Numbered from the stretch's first letter, positions 45,807 to 58,751 are shown. The stretch: DNA of 64,000 nucleotides from Pyrus communis (GCF_963583255.1 NC_084803.1:14487928-14551927); one strand, 5' to 3'. Numbers and translations: made by a program. The notes: generated by a model from the sequence alone, not told the origin.

Positions 45807-48284
45807 GAGAGGACTCAGAGGAGGAGTTGGGAGAAAAAGAAACTTGATGTAAACATGTAAGAGCCTAGAGATTTTTCAGCGTGATCGGTATACAGATAGT
45901 AAACCATGTGTCATTATATACATAAAGAGATATGCATGTTAAAAATTTAATAACTTAAATAATAAAATTTACCATCACTTATATAAAAACATATAATATA
46001 TCACTCGTATTTCGATCGCAATACAAAATTTCTGTTAAGAGTCATAATATATAAGAGCATAAAAGTGCACAACTTGTCGGTGTGGCCTGTTAATATATCT
46101 TTTGGAACATAAATGGATATTTCTTAGCTTATGAACAACACGGATTCTGATATGGTCTTATTTTAAAAAATAATAATAATGATAACTAGACGACAATGAC
46201 AATGTTAATTAAACATATATAAGTATTATTCGTCACATGATAAAAGAAATAAATATATAAAATATACAATCGATTACAAAGTAGATTCCGAATTCTTCAA
46301 CTCTTGTTTTTTTAGTTTGATTCATGTTTCACGGAAAATATACTTTGCATTTTGGTTTGTCATCCCAGTGGAAAGTTCCAAAACAGATTAAGGAAATGGG
46401 GACTGCATTCAGAAAATCTATTTATCTCTACAATTTATTATTAATTTCAAGTTTTGTTGTTTTGCCTATGGATTTATTTTTTTAATTTAATATTCTGTTT
46501 TGGTTGGTATTTCATGTTATGCGGTTTTTGAGAGGGATGGGACGAGGAAGGACCTCCTCGTTCTGCAAGATATTCTCGGCTTTGTAGGACTTGGAGAACA
46601 TATGGACATGGGCCACTTGATGTCTTGGCCTTGTGAGCGGACAATGGAGTCGTCATCTTTTGGGAGTTTCTGATTATACTGTTGCTTGTGCTTTCAACAA
46701 CAATGACAACGAAACTTTATTCTATTATGTAGGGTCCAAGTAAATTTTAAGGCACCAGTACACTCGGTTTTACGTCTAAGTTTTCATTTAACTCTAAATA
46801 CTCAATGTTTTTTTATTTTTTTTTTAAGTCTTTTCAATATCTTCATGGGTCTACCTTTTTACTCTGAGCCTCTGTCTCATTATCGTATTTTCTAATCAGA
46901 GCATTTGTATGTTTTCGGTTCACATGCCCAAATCACCTTAACCGATTATTTATCATCTTATCTTCAATTGCGGCCGCATACACTTTACCTCGTATGCCCT
47001 CATTCTTAATCATATTGTTTCTCGTGTGTCCACACATTCAACAAAACATTCTCATCTTGACTACACCCATCTTTTGCACGTATTGATGCTTGATTTCATG
47101 TTTTTATATAAAAAAATTTATGCAAAACATGTATTTTTTATTATTAATATCGTCAGATACATCAGTAATATGTCAATATGATTTATTCACAATAAATAAT
47201 ATTGACGCAACACTAGTATTTCAGTATTACCCTATTGAATATGGATCATGTGCTTTCCGTAACCGGGCTATGTTTATGTAAAAATGGAACTTCCGTGAGT
47301 GAAGGGTTTCTCCCAAACAGAACACACTCACAAAGCAACACAAGTTGAAGGAAATTGCATTTGCATGCCAACCAATTTGCAACTTGACCTTTTGTCTGGT
47401 GAAAAATCACGGGAGACAGAGAAAAATATGTGTGCCTTATTTCTCTCCTAATATCTGCCAATATCTCACATGCATAGATTCCTTTTTATCAATTTTTTTT
47501 TAGTCTTCTTAATCTGCATATAGGACCTCTGTCACATTGTTTATCCCACTTGCCCAACGTATGAGCACTGCCAATAATTACAAAGATAGGGCTGTGCATA
47601 CGCCTATTTTTACCATCACATACTTTTGTTAATTTTTTTTAAATTTATTTAATCTAGTGGTTGAAAATTAAGAAGAGTGTATCAGAAGTAAAATGATTGT
47701 GTGAATAACATTACCCTAATTACAATTGCTAATTTATTGATACAAAAAAAAAATTGCCACTCAAGGGAGAATTTTCAAGTTGCTCAATTCAATTAAGACA
47801 TTACGGTAGTGGTATTTCGAGCCCATTGCACACTATTATGTAAAATGTTAAAATATATAATAACACGTGAAAAAATTAGAATATCATCGACGTGGCATCT
47901 GAGGTGTAGACAAATTTCTCCCCATAACAAACTTATACGCATGACTTTTTTCTTGTTCTGTTTTTTCCATTCCTTGTTTTGCAGAATGCCCGAGCTGGTT
48001 ACCCAAAACCTATTTCAGTATTTTAATTGTACGGTAGAAAACTGACTGGTCGTTGGTTCAAACCCTACTTGGGGAGATTGGATTCAATATGAGTTCTTAC
48101 TCAAAAAACTCGGAATGAAAGGGTTCACTTTGACTGTTAAGAGTAGATAACTGGTTCGTTTATAGTACTTAAATTACTTATTGCTGCTCTAAATTTTCTT
48201 AACAAAAAAAAAAAAAAAAACAAAATTGATTGAAGAAGATATACTTAGGTACAAGATTGAAATTACACACAACTGCTTGAATCC
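45807..48284. other. intergenic DNA with a LINE fragment
   Basis: Upstream region of the second pectin methylesterase. It is AT-rich and, apart from the decayed LINE at about 46815-47070, I see no gene. 47590-47715 has a MITE-like look (GGGCTGTGCATACGCC ... ATAACATTACCCT), unproven. Confidence 0.5.
46815..47070 (-). pseudogene. LINE (non-LTR retrotransposon) reverse transcriptase C-terminal remnant
   Basis: On the minus strand a frame reads KMRMFC, MCGHTRNNMIKNEGIRGKVY, IEDKMINNRLR, FGHVNRKHTNA and RKYDNETEAQSKK, interrupted by several stops. Plant LINE proteins commonly end in a stretch like WMCGHTRKDKIRN...LRWFGHVQRRP, so this is a decayed LINE fragment. No 5' part or poly-A tail could be assigned. 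Confidence 0.7.
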
Positions 48285-51200
48285 TCAAGCCCCAAGTCCT
48301 GCAGTATATTTGACACCAGTAGTGGGCAACCACAGGTCGCCTTCAATAAATTGGGCTACAGTATAGTTCTGGACTTGAGTAGACTCATTAAACACTCGGT
48401 AGCCGGGCCATTTGACCCGGCTTTCGAGCCCCGCTCCGGGCCCATAATTTATGTACTCCCCATAAGACAATGTGCTCAAAGCAAAATCCGCATTCCACTC
48501 GAGCCACCCCTCAGGCCTTATGGCATTGCTCAAGAAGGACTGCATTATTACAGTTCTTGAATACAGCTTCCAAGGCCTACCAAGGTAAGTAGAAGTTGAG
48601 TTGACAAAGGGTAACAAGTCTGCATCTGCAGTTATGTTGCAGAACTGGATTGAGATTCCGGTCGGCTCATTCGGGTCCTTCCGGCCTTGGGCCGTGACGC
48701 TGTTCTTCTGATTTGGTAGGCCTTTTTTGGCTAGGATCTGGCAGTTTTGGAACACAACAGTTGCATCACCAAAAATGAAGTCAACTGTGCCACTTATTTT
48801 ACAATCTCTGTAAAACTGGCGCATTGCGTGTGCGTAGAGTGTGTCTTGGTAGCCTCTTATTTGGCATCTGTAGAACACCGATAGGTCGGAATCCGATCTT
48901 AGGGCAACTGCCTGGTGCTTCTCTGGCCCTGCCGTGTTCTCGAACGTTAGGTCTCTTGCTATGAACCCTCTACCACTCACAGCTGAAGACATAGTTCCAT
49001 GAAAACAAGATCAGTTTTCACAACATGAATGGTTGAATACAAATTCCTAATAACAGAAGGAGTAAATCACAACAATGGTCCTAAACTTATACTCATGTTT
49101 CACTTTTGCCGTTCAACTCAATTTTTAAATTTTGTAGTTCGTCAGTTGCGTCATCTATCTCACTTAAGTCATGCCGGACTTAAATGTAAAACGGTAAGTG
49201 GGACACATAACACAATTGGAAAACGTAGAATTAAATTACATAAGTTTAACAATTATAACATCAATGTTACCAATAGAGATGCATCGGTTGTATATAACCT
49301 ATTTGCCATGGCGATATTATTAAGGAAAGACTTGCACACAAGCAATGCACACAAAATCTGATGGCAAAATAATGAATTGTTATGGTCATGATGTAAGACT
49401 ATCCAAGGTGATGCTCTGCTAGGTGAGGCCAAGAAATTAAGTATGCTAACATGTATTGGGACCATGTACTTTCCTCTCGTACCTCCCACCTACCATTTAT
49501 TGGTGAACATTATTGAATTGGTTGGGATCCCATTTAAGATTCCAATAGTCTTAGAATAGAGTACCAGGATAAAGCCAAAAAAAAAAAAAATCTAAGATAC
49601 TTTATGTAAAAAGAAAAAGTCTAGGGTGAAAAATCCAAAAAAAAATAAAATAAAATAAAACTACGCTCTTTACATACAAATAACACTTTGAATTATGTAC
49701 ATATTTTCATGTGTTAAGTTGTGATTTGCAAGTAAGAAGGAAAGGGCATTGTAGGGAAAATTATTGAACAGATGCTTACCAAATGTTGCGGATCGAAATG
49801 TGGTCCAACCATCGACAAAATTTCGACTTCCAGAGATTATAGTAGCATCCATACCATCTCCAATCATCATTAGGTTCCATTTTTTCTTCTTGATCTCCAC
49901 ATTCTCTTTGTAAGTGCCTCTCTTGATGTATATAACGTAGCGGGTCATGCTTTCATCCGGCGCTGCTAACACAGCATCCGTGACATTTGTGAAATTCCCG
50001 GTACCATCTTGGGCTACAACTGCATCCACATTGACACCACCGGCTTGTAGAAGTTTTCGATCTTCGGCTTTAACCCACGAAGGGATTTCGCCATTAGGCC
50101 CGTGGTGATCGGTATTAGGTTGCACTTGGGTGAGGAGGCCTTGGACTAAAGAGGTAACTTGGTTGAGGCCAGTTGTGACCAACCCTTTGACAATGCTGTT
50201 GGTGCCTTCGAACCCATCACTGCATGTGTCCTGGTTAACTAGTGCAGCGCTCAACCATGTCCTCAGATCAGAACTTAGTTTCCCTGTGCTGTTATCTTTG
50301 CCTAAAAAAAAGTACAAATTGGTGCCTTTTTTGTTAATTGGTTGACATGAAAATTCAATCTTATAAAATGAAATTGGATTACAAATTGTCAGTCTGCAGA
50401 CCAATTTTATGTCTATTGGACTTGAGTCACTCTATGATCAAAGGCTACTGATTTTTTAATAGAGCAATATTCTATCAGTCTAATCTAAATTATTGGGATA
50501 GAGATTTGAACTTCGAGTGTGAAGAGAAAGTACGATGCTCTAGTTAATATGCCAATATGTGATTAAGGCCGTGGATGCAACTAAAATCATAATCTATTCA
50601 GTTTGAAGTGTAGATGACTAAACGACGAGTGCCAATCAAATCTATATTATTGGGAGAGAGCCTTGAATTTGGAGTGTGAAGAGAAAGTACAATGCTCTAG
50701 TCAATATGCCAATATGTGATTAAGGTCGTGGATACAACTAAAATCATAATCTATTCAGTTTAAAGTGTAGATGGCTAATCCACGAGTGCCAAATTAGTGT
50801 TAGTGAATGTGTGTCTTGCATGCAAAGCTTGTTGGAAATTGCAGAGGAAATAATTTTATTTTTTATTTAGCTTAGATTTCAATCCACCCCTTGACTTCAT
50901 GAACCAGAATCTAAACTACCCAAAACAAGTCAACGGCTAAGGAAAATGTCACATAAACAAAAAGATCCAAAATTAATAACAGACTTAAGCACTTAACTTA
51001 AGGGATTAAGGGGAATATTTTTATTTTTTTATTGAAGAGGGAATTTTTTCTGTTATGTAGTAGTTACCTTCCGGGTTCTGGGAAGCAGAGAGAGACCAGT
51101 TCAGCTCATCAGCAGTGAAGTCAAGCAAATCGAGGCAGTCGGAAATGGCGTTGGAAAGGTGAAAATCGCCGAAAGCTGTTGCAAACTGAGAGAGTATGGA

Positions 51201-51377
51201 GGCCACTTGCTGCACAGCACCAATGGTGTCCCTCAAGGAACCTGCAAATTCGGATGCAGGCACTTTCAAGCACTCTGACCGTATGTCATTTGTGATGCTG
51301 CAGCTAGCAAAAGGGATTCTGCTTTTGGAGCAGGCACACAATAAGACTAGCAAAAAAAGCAGCTTCCCAGAAGCCAT
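48285..51377 (-). CDS. type-I pectin methylesterase with PMEI prodomain
   Basis: Three exons (minus strand), 51068-51377, 49780-50301 and 48285-48982, give 509 aa. A signal peptide (LLFLLVLLCACS) precedes a PMEI prodomain (SECLKVPASEFAGSL...ISDCLDLLDFTADEL...WLSAALVNQDTCSDGFEG). Linker and processing region contain RKLLQAGG, and the esterase domain begins at VVAQDGTGNFTNVTDAV. Catalytic motifs are canonical: GTYKENVEI, QAVALRSDSDLSVFYRCQ, QDTLYAHAMRQFYRDC, TVDFIFGDATVVFQNC and YLGRPWKLYSRT. The protein ends TTGVKYTAGLGA. Predicted secreted wall enzyme. It has an extra intron inside the prodomain compared with the other two genes, so it belongs to a different subclade. A 157-bp tandem duplication sits in that intron (50477-50795). 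Confidence 0.92.
50477..50795. repeat. 157-bp tandem duplication in an intron
   Basis: Two units, about 50480-50636 and 50637-50793, share GTGTGAAGAGAAAGTAC, CAATATGCCAATATGTGATT and AATCATAATCTATTCAGTTT. The offset measured from ATTATTGGG (50489 and 50646) is 157 bp. Differences are scattered substitutions. Confidence 0.85.
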
Positions 51378-52456
51378 TTACCAAAAAAAGTGCTTAATGA
51401 TGAAGACCTACTAAATTGTGTGCGACTAACAAATAAATATGAAAGTGGAGGAGGAGACTATTTAAGGCAAAGAGTGGATTGGGTTGATTGAGCAGAAGAG
51501 GTTGGATGGGCAGGTGAGGGAATTTAAGAGAGGCCGTGGATCATGGTTGATGCGGCATACGACTCGGTAGTCGTGCTGATTGCAGGTTGGGGAAGCAGGC
51601 TTCAAGACCACATTATATACAGATAGAAAGCAGTATCTTTTAGAGTTGTTCGCGGCCCTCATTTCAAATACAAGCTGCTGTTAGATAGAAACAGAGCACA
51701 CAGCGCGCAAAAAAAAGGTTATTCACAAGCATTTCGTCGAACATTGATGGGTTTGTTGTCGTCAGCCAAACTAATTTTCATACATGTCAATATATATCGA
51801 CATATACCAAAGTAATATAATGAGTGATATAGAGAGAATTTGTCAACTGTTGTCGACGCATCTGTTGAAATATGTCTAGCATGTATTACATCAAACACTT
51901 GATGGCACAAAAAAGACATGTATCAAACATTGAATTGTCCTTAAAAAAGACATTCTCATGTATATTTTCTAAACTCTAAGAATCTAAGATGGTCATGGGA
52001 CAACCTTGGTCCCTAATTCCATCCACTCCTGATAAATCGACATAACAATGTTTGAAACTTCTAGCTAAACAATGGTATGAATTAAAACAATTATCTTTTT
52101 ACCGAGTTGTATTGCTTTCAAACCCCTGTAATGTTACTTGACAGAAACAATCACCCGCAAATTAATTTTGTTTATCATATCAAATTTTTGCTTAGCAAAT
52201 TATACGACAGTGTTTCGTTTGTTCAAAAGTAGAAACAGTCCATGTGTCGGCAGGCCCTACGGTGCAGTTAGGATTTCATTCTCTAATTGAAAAAACCCAC
52301 ATGCAAATGAAATCTAAGTAATAATTCGCTATGATTTAATATTTAGCAGTGGTCACTTGTAGGAGTAATTAATCACGTCCCATCCGAATGTCCCATAAAT
52401 TCATTTACGCGGTACTGGATTTTTAGCAGGATCCCTTTATGCATGTTATTCAGTAA
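51378..52456. other. intergenic DNA
   Basis: Promoter side of the third pectin methylesterase gene, then AT-rich DNA. No gene or repeat that I can name. Confidence 0.5.
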
Positions 52457-53073
52457 GAGCAACTCCACCGATGTCTTGAGTCCGATGAATCGGCGACAAA
52501 AATAACCCAATAGTCCTAGCAATCTGCTCCAACTCATACGGGTAATGGGGCACGGGGGAGGCCCGAGTGAGAGGCCGACTCGAATTAGTGGCCCGAGAGC
52601 CTGAGACCACATGAAGCAAGGCTGATGTCAGGATAACATCAACCACATTATAAAATTAATAAAAAATAATAATTAATTAATTAATTAAAAATGTAAAAAA
52701 TTAATATAAAAAATCCGAAAATTTTTAAAATAAATAAAAAAAGATTTAATTTTTCTATAACTATCTTATCATTATCTTCCACCTTACATCACAATTTTAT
52801 ATTTTCTCAAATACTTTGGGTTGTAATTTCTTATTTAATGAAACGTGGTACAACGAGACCGATTAAAAATCATATCCGAAATTTGAAATAAAATTATTTT
52901 TTATTATTTTATAAAATAAAAATACTAATATTTTATTACCTATTGCCATGGCTATTCAGTTTAGACCGGTAGAGATGCAAAAGACAATTATTGTTCATTA
53001 AAGGTAGTTACTGTTCATTAAGGGATTCAATAGTGAGTTGTCTTAGACGGTCTTTGCAACACTGGAGTTGCTC
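52457..53073. mobile_element. Tourist-like (PIF/Harbinger) MITE
   Basis: 617 bp with perfect 11-bp terminal inverted repeats GAGCAACTCCA / TGGAGTTGCTC, flanked by TAA at 52454-52456 and 53074-53076. The 3-bp TAA duplication and length point to a PIF/Harbinger non-autonomous element. The left part is GC-richer (around 52540-52610) and the core is AT-rich. No transposase coding sequence. Confidence 0.8.
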
Positions 53074-53250
53074 TAATTATGTTCTTATGAAATGAGCATG
53101 ATAAGAGAAAAACCTGTATGATACAGATATATCGTTAGGATAACATATTGTGTTAATAATGTAATAATATTTTTTTTAAATAATATTTTGTTGCAGTATG
53201 TCTCATGTTAATAATGTAATAATATTTAAAATAATATTTTAGAAAACTTA

Positions 53251-53272
53251 TATATATATATATATATATATA
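53251..53272. repeat. TA microsatellite
   Basis: A run of TA dinucleotides in AT-rich DNA between two mobile elements. Confidence 0.8.
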
Positions 53273-53466
53273 TTTACATTTTTGGTAAGAACGCCACTAA
53301 AGCAGCATCCCCATATCATATAAGTAGTGTTTGAAAATTCTTCGATAAAATTAGTGAAAGATATGGAAATGAGAAGTGAAGTCTAAACTTCACTATATGT
53401 TGGAAAAACTCTTAAACTTCAACTAAAATCGATAGATTTTATCAATATTTCCAACATATCGATGAG

Positions 53467-54764
53467 GTAAATTATACAAAACTACCTCAGTAATAGGTCA
53501 AACCACAATCTCATACCTCATGTTTTAAGTATTACAATGTTATACCTCAATTTATGAATTCGTTGCAATGTTAGAATTTCGTTAAATTTTCTGTCAATTT
53601 GATTGTTAAATAACGATATGGCAGGGATGTGACCGACTCCTTCCCCAATTCAAATAAAAAATTAATTAATTTTTAATTTAACTATTAAATTTAATTTTAA
53701 AAAAGCCTCACGCTGACGAGAAATTTTTCTAGTTCTAGCTCCACTACCCTTCTCCCTTTCCGTCGTCGCTGCAACTAGACAGACTGATAGCCTCCTTCCG
53801 ATGGAAATCGTAACCATCGTCAAAGTCAAGCCCTCAAAAATGTATTTTTGTTTCCTTTCCTTTCTAATTGTCATCTTCAATTGAATCAATTCACGTTCTA
53901 ATGCTTAAACCCATCAGTTTTCTTTGTAATTTTCTTAGGGTTTTCATCTTTCTTTTTCGATTTATTTCGTCAAAATTGAAATGGATTTTGAGGGCTTGAT
54001 TTTTCTTTTTCAAAAGTCAGTGATCTCTTGAGTTCATCTTCCTTCTTCTATCTAATTCTGTTTCTGCTAGTTCAATTTGTAGGATTTAATTTAAGGTTTT
54101 AAGTTGGAGAATTTAATTTAAGAAAAACTAATAAAAAATGTTTGAAAATTTTGAATTTTAACGAAAATGATAAAAATATATTATAAATGAGTAGTACTAT
54201 AATTAATTTTTTAAAGTAAAAATATGATTTTTCGTTAAAATGAACCGTACGGGAACTTTTTGTTAAAATTCTTTTAATTTAAGATTTTCAGTTGCAGGGC
54301 TTGGTATTAACGACAATTAGGGAGAATTTAATTTAAGGTTAAATTTGATTGCTAGTCCACTTCATGATTCCCCCACGGGATTGGGACTCGATCGAACAGA
54401 GAGTGGCGAAGGTTTTGTGGAAACGATTGAGGAACAGGGACGATGGAATCGAAGCTGGGTTTAATTGAGCAGTCGTTCATCAGCTGTTATTCGCTCCGGG
54501 TGGGTGAGGAAGAGATTTTTTTATAATTAATTTTAAATGTTAAATAAAGAATTTATTAATAATTAATTAAGTTTTTATTTGAATTGGGAAAGTAGGGGTC
54601 CCACTTCTGTCACATCATCATTTAACAATCAAATTGACAGAAAATTTAACGGAGGTCTGACGTTACAACGAATTCATAAATTGAGGTATGACATTGAAAT
54701 GTTTAAAACATGATGCATGAGATTGTGGTTCAACTCATAATTGAAGTAGTTTTGTGTAATTTAC
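53467..54764. mobile_element. non-autonomous DNA element with long terminal inverted repeats
   Basis: The first 180 or so bases (GTAAATTATACAAAACTACC ... CAATTTGATTGTTAAATAAC) match the reverse complement of the last 170 or so (54596-54764) along most of their length. Shared runs include CCACAATCTCAT, ATACCTCAATTTATGAATTC, TTAAATTTTCTGTCAATTTG and ATTGTTAAAT. Long inverted ends suggest a Mutator-like element. The interior has two GC-richer blocks (about 53707-53840 and 54360-54520) that look unlike the flanks and could be captured gene pieces. A smaller MITE-like copy (54120-54278) is nested inside. A 9-bp target duplication is not clear. Confidence 0.65.
54120..54278 (-). repeat. MITE-like repeat family, copy 2 (nested)
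   Basis: Reverse-oriented, diverged copy of the family at 37191-37345 (on the minus strand: CATTTTAACGAAAAATCATA, CATTTTCGTTAAAATTCAAA, TTATTAGTTTTTCTT). It lies inside the long-inverted-repeat element. Confidence 0.65.
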
Positions 54765-57700
54765 TCTATCGGTTATATATCGACAAACAGTCATACGAAC
54801 TCTAAAGTTTCATTTTAAATTCTTTCATGTTTTTTACAAATTTTCATCATTTTCATTAAAATGCAACCGATAACAATACATTCATCGATATTTACACAAA
54901 TTTAGATATCGATATTTAAATCAATGCACATGAGTCATTCTCGTTACTTGGAGGCCACCACATGCAAATTACTTGTCTTTCTACGCACCCTCTGCTTTTC
55001 CAAGACAAATTTTGGATTAATTGTGATAATTAACATACTGCATTGTCGGTGCGCCACGTGTACACATATCTCTTTTCCAGATTTCTGCACCTTCTAAAGT
55101 CAATTTGTTATGCTGGCTTACCCCAGAATATATTATTTTCCAATGTTTTATAAGGGAATGAAGAGTTCTTTTCTTCTTCTTTATTTTTTTAATCGACAGA
55201 ATTCTTTTCTTTTTGAATTATGATGTTCTGTCCACCATATGCAAGTCTACACACATCTTTTATGATATGTAATGTTTGCTAGACGTATATCGATAGGTTG
55301 CATTCATAACATTTTATAAATTTTTTCAATATCACTCTTTAGATGCTTTGGTATATATCCATATGTGTTGACATATGTACATAATTTGACTGACAACAAC
55401 AAGTCTATCAAGTGTTTGATGAAATGTCTTGATGAAGAAACTAAATTTTTTTTTTGCACGTTTCGCACTCTGTTTCTCTATAAAAAACTTACCCTTTAAC
55501 GTTAATATCTCCCAAAGTTCGAATCCTAAATCCGTCACTGCATATCATAATCTTAATTAAAAAAAATGAAAAGAAACATCAAGATCATTGTAAAGTATAT
55601 GTATGGTGATGGAAATAATTGCAGGGTTATTGAATGAGCTAATGAAGAAGCCATATGAAGACACATGCATCTATGAAATTATGAATTAGACAATTCTAAA
55701 GCAAGAAAGGAACATTCTGTCTCTCTCTCTCTCTCTCTCTCTCACTACTATCTTTTTCCTTTTCATAAATCCTCTTGATAAGTACTGCCAACCTAACAAG
55801 TAACAACTCAGATCCCAATTTCCAAAAAAAAAAAAAAAAAAAGGAGAAGAGAATATTAATGTTCTTGGATCAATATTGATGCATGTAGGATCAAAATCAT
55901 CCGCATTAAAAACAAATTCAAAGTTTGGAAAATTTGAAAGTTATCATCAATTCCATTTTGGTAGAACAGGTGATCAAATTCAATGAGATTCTAGAACACA
56001 ATTAATACAAAGTATAATATACATATATATATATATATGTGCGTGTGTGTGCGCGTGCGTAACTACTAAAGAAGTGTGTATTTCGGCATATAGATTTGTC
56101 TCATTTTCTTGTTTGTTTTTCTAAATTTTGTTGTGTTGCTCGATTTGTTTTGCAGTTATACTTTTAGGTTCAGCTTTAGAGGGGTAAGGTTTCATGTTCC
56201 CCTCCTCCCTCTTTTTCTTGTATCTTTATTATTTTTGTTTTTAGAGGGATAAAGTTGATGTCCCCTTTCTTTTTCATGTAATTTTTTTTATCATTTTTTC
56301 TTGTATTATAAGGGGTTAGGTTTATGTCCTCCATGACTAGATGTAACATTTTTTCTGCTATCAATAAAGTTTCACTCGTACCTTTAAGGTTTTCTAAAAA
56401 AAAGTGTGGATCCAATTGACTCATCATAATACATGCTAATGTGACAATCACATCAACACATAATTACACTAATTCACGTATTATGATATAGATGGATTAA
56501 AAAGTTGATATGTATTGTACTTAAGGCCTAATATTATAAATATATCACTGTTACAAATTAAGATACAAGTGAATTTGTAATACTAATGGGGGAGCAACAG
56601 TTACACTGAAATCTTTGCCGTGTTTGGCATGAACTCCAATTTCACTGTTGAAAATGAAAAATAAATAGAGTTTTAACGAAAAACTCATGGTATTGTTACT
56701 TTAATGAAAAACCATATTTTTATACTAAAAAGTCAATTCTGGTACCATTTACTTTACTCTTTATTTTATCCTTATCATTAAAACTCAAAGTTTTTAAGCT
56801 TTTTTAATTAGTTTTCTTAAAAATAAATGTTTTTTCTGGGCAGTCAAGCAAGTCACAGATGCGGATGAAATACAAGTGCCATGTTATGAATTAAAGGAAA
56901 TGGAATCTAATACTTGCAGCAATTCAGTCAACTCTAGATGGAAAGTCCTTTTCCAAAAAGCAATGAAGGCCGAAGAAGAATGGCATATGAATGAGCTTTA
57001 AGGAAGAAAAGGGGAGATACGCAAAAATAAAACGCGATTTACAGCTTGCGTTTGATTGGAATTTACTCAAACTTGCTTTTGCGTTTGGAGAAGCATCATG
57101 TCAAAAAACGCGCTTCTCAGCTTATTGGTATTGGGGTGCCTACTTATTAGGATTATCTTCCATCCTCTTTCCATCTTCTTTCATTCATTCATTTTACATT
57201 CTTTATTTTATCTTTTCTCTTTCTATAAAAAATTTATGTACGATATTAACATGACTTAACTTTGACTGTTCAAATAAAAAAAAAAAGAAAAAAAAAAAAG
57301 GAGAATCTTAGTCCACATAATATTTGCATGTCGTTATTGAATCTGTTGGCTACAGTATAGATCTATTAATTATACCGTCGCATGCACGTTGGATCTATTT
57401 GAATGTCATTATCTCTTGAAGTTTCTTTCTGACAAGAAATTATTTTTTAAAACAAATTTCTCTATAATAAAATATGACGTACCTCTTTATATTTTGAGTA
57501 TACTAGAAAATCTCTCATTTCTGATGTACCTTAGTAATTAAGTTTAAGGATCGATGTGATCAATGCCTTTGTATCATAGTTTTCAATTTAGTGTCATACA
57601 TATAATTGTTTTTAGGATTCGAAACTAGTATAATAATTTAAAAAAGAGAAGAGATTTGAACTCGAAACGCATGGACAAAAACTCATCACCATATCAAAAC

Positions 57701-58750
57701 CAGCATATATGGACCACATGCTTGTTAGTCCTAAAATTGACTTGGGTTATGAATAAAAGTACCTAGTAGAGGTCCAAGTTTCCAAACTTTCATGCGTATT
57801 AAGAATTGTATGTATTAGGAAGGTAGATTTATTATGTCCCCATCATTGAATTTGTGAACAAAAAGACGGTGTAGGGCGTGTCATGCCGACCAGCCAATAG
57901 ACTTGATGCACAATGTAGGCTACCATGTTCCGTATTCCTTACAACTTTCATGTGCAATAAACTGTTGGCTAATAAAGTTATCAAGGAAGAACAACTGTAT
58001 ATGATATGGAGGTGGGGGTGTGGGCCGCACTACAGGTTCACCAGAGATTTTTTAAATTTTACTGGGACAAGAACATGTCAGGTACATTAAGTATAATAAT
58101 ACGATGGGTTAGAAATTTGAAAAAAAAAATTTCAACCAATTATATTATGATACTTAATGTATAAAATTGGCTTTTGTCACATTGAAAAATTTCTCCATCT
58201 CACCAGCTAAATCAATCGACTTTGGGATTGTTGGTTGAATGTTTATGGAGAGAATCTTTGCTTTCTCTTTTATGCAATTTGTCGGATCATCTTTGGAATT
58301 GCAAATTGCGCTTTCGTGTTTTGAAGCCAACAAGCTGAAATTTCTGCGCATTCTAGTACTATTCCTTTCCTGTCCTCCTACGTCTCTTTAATAATGTAGC
58401 TGAATAGCGAACTGATCAAATTATTTGATGGATTTAGACGATCCCAATAGGTTTTGAGACTGAAAATATATTGTTTTTCTTGTCTTTCGATAAACGAGGT
58501 TCGAACTTATTGACTTCTTTTAATTTTTTTTTTATTTTTAAAAGAAGGACCTTTATGGTACAAGCTCGTTAGTAAAGAAAATCATTACTTGAAGATTTTA
58601 AGTCGTCTTATATCCACTTCATTCATCTCATATCATTTGAACTGAGACTCCTAGTCTCCTTTCGAGTTCAAAATATAAAATAGGACTAGTATATGCCCAC
58701 ATATAAAGTGTGTGTGATTTTTTTTTTAATTAGAAATGATAAAATCACCT
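54765..58750. other. gene-free AT-rich DNA
   Basis: Contains a TC microsatellite (about 55719-55743), an AT/GT microsatellite (about 56022-56058) and the third MITE-like copy (56671-56826). At 56163-56400 there are degenerate repeats of AGGGGTAAGGTTTCATGTTCC-like text before AATAAAGTTT, possibly a retroposon 3' end. No convincing coding sequence. Confidence 0.5.
56671..56826 (+). repeat. MITE-like repeat family, copy 3
   Basis: Same strand as copy 1 and very similar: TTTTAACGAAAAACTCATGG, TTTATACTAAAAAGTCAAT, TTTATTTTATCCTTATCATT, AATTAGTTTTCTTAAAAATA. Confidence 0.7.
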
Positions 58751-58751
58751 G

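Noticed and set aside
48000..48140. Second tRNA-derived SINE (GGTTCAAACCC box B)
   Set aside because: A box B-like string is present, but I could not find a matching box A at the right spacing.
56163..56400. Retroposon 3' end with internal repeats
   Set aside because: Degenerate AGGGG-TAAGGTT repeats and AATAAA are suggestive, but there is no coding sequence or target duplication to support it.
56991..57259. Small ORFs of 67-87 aa
   Set aside because: They overlap in two frames, have no homology that I recognise and lie in AT-rich intergenic DNA.
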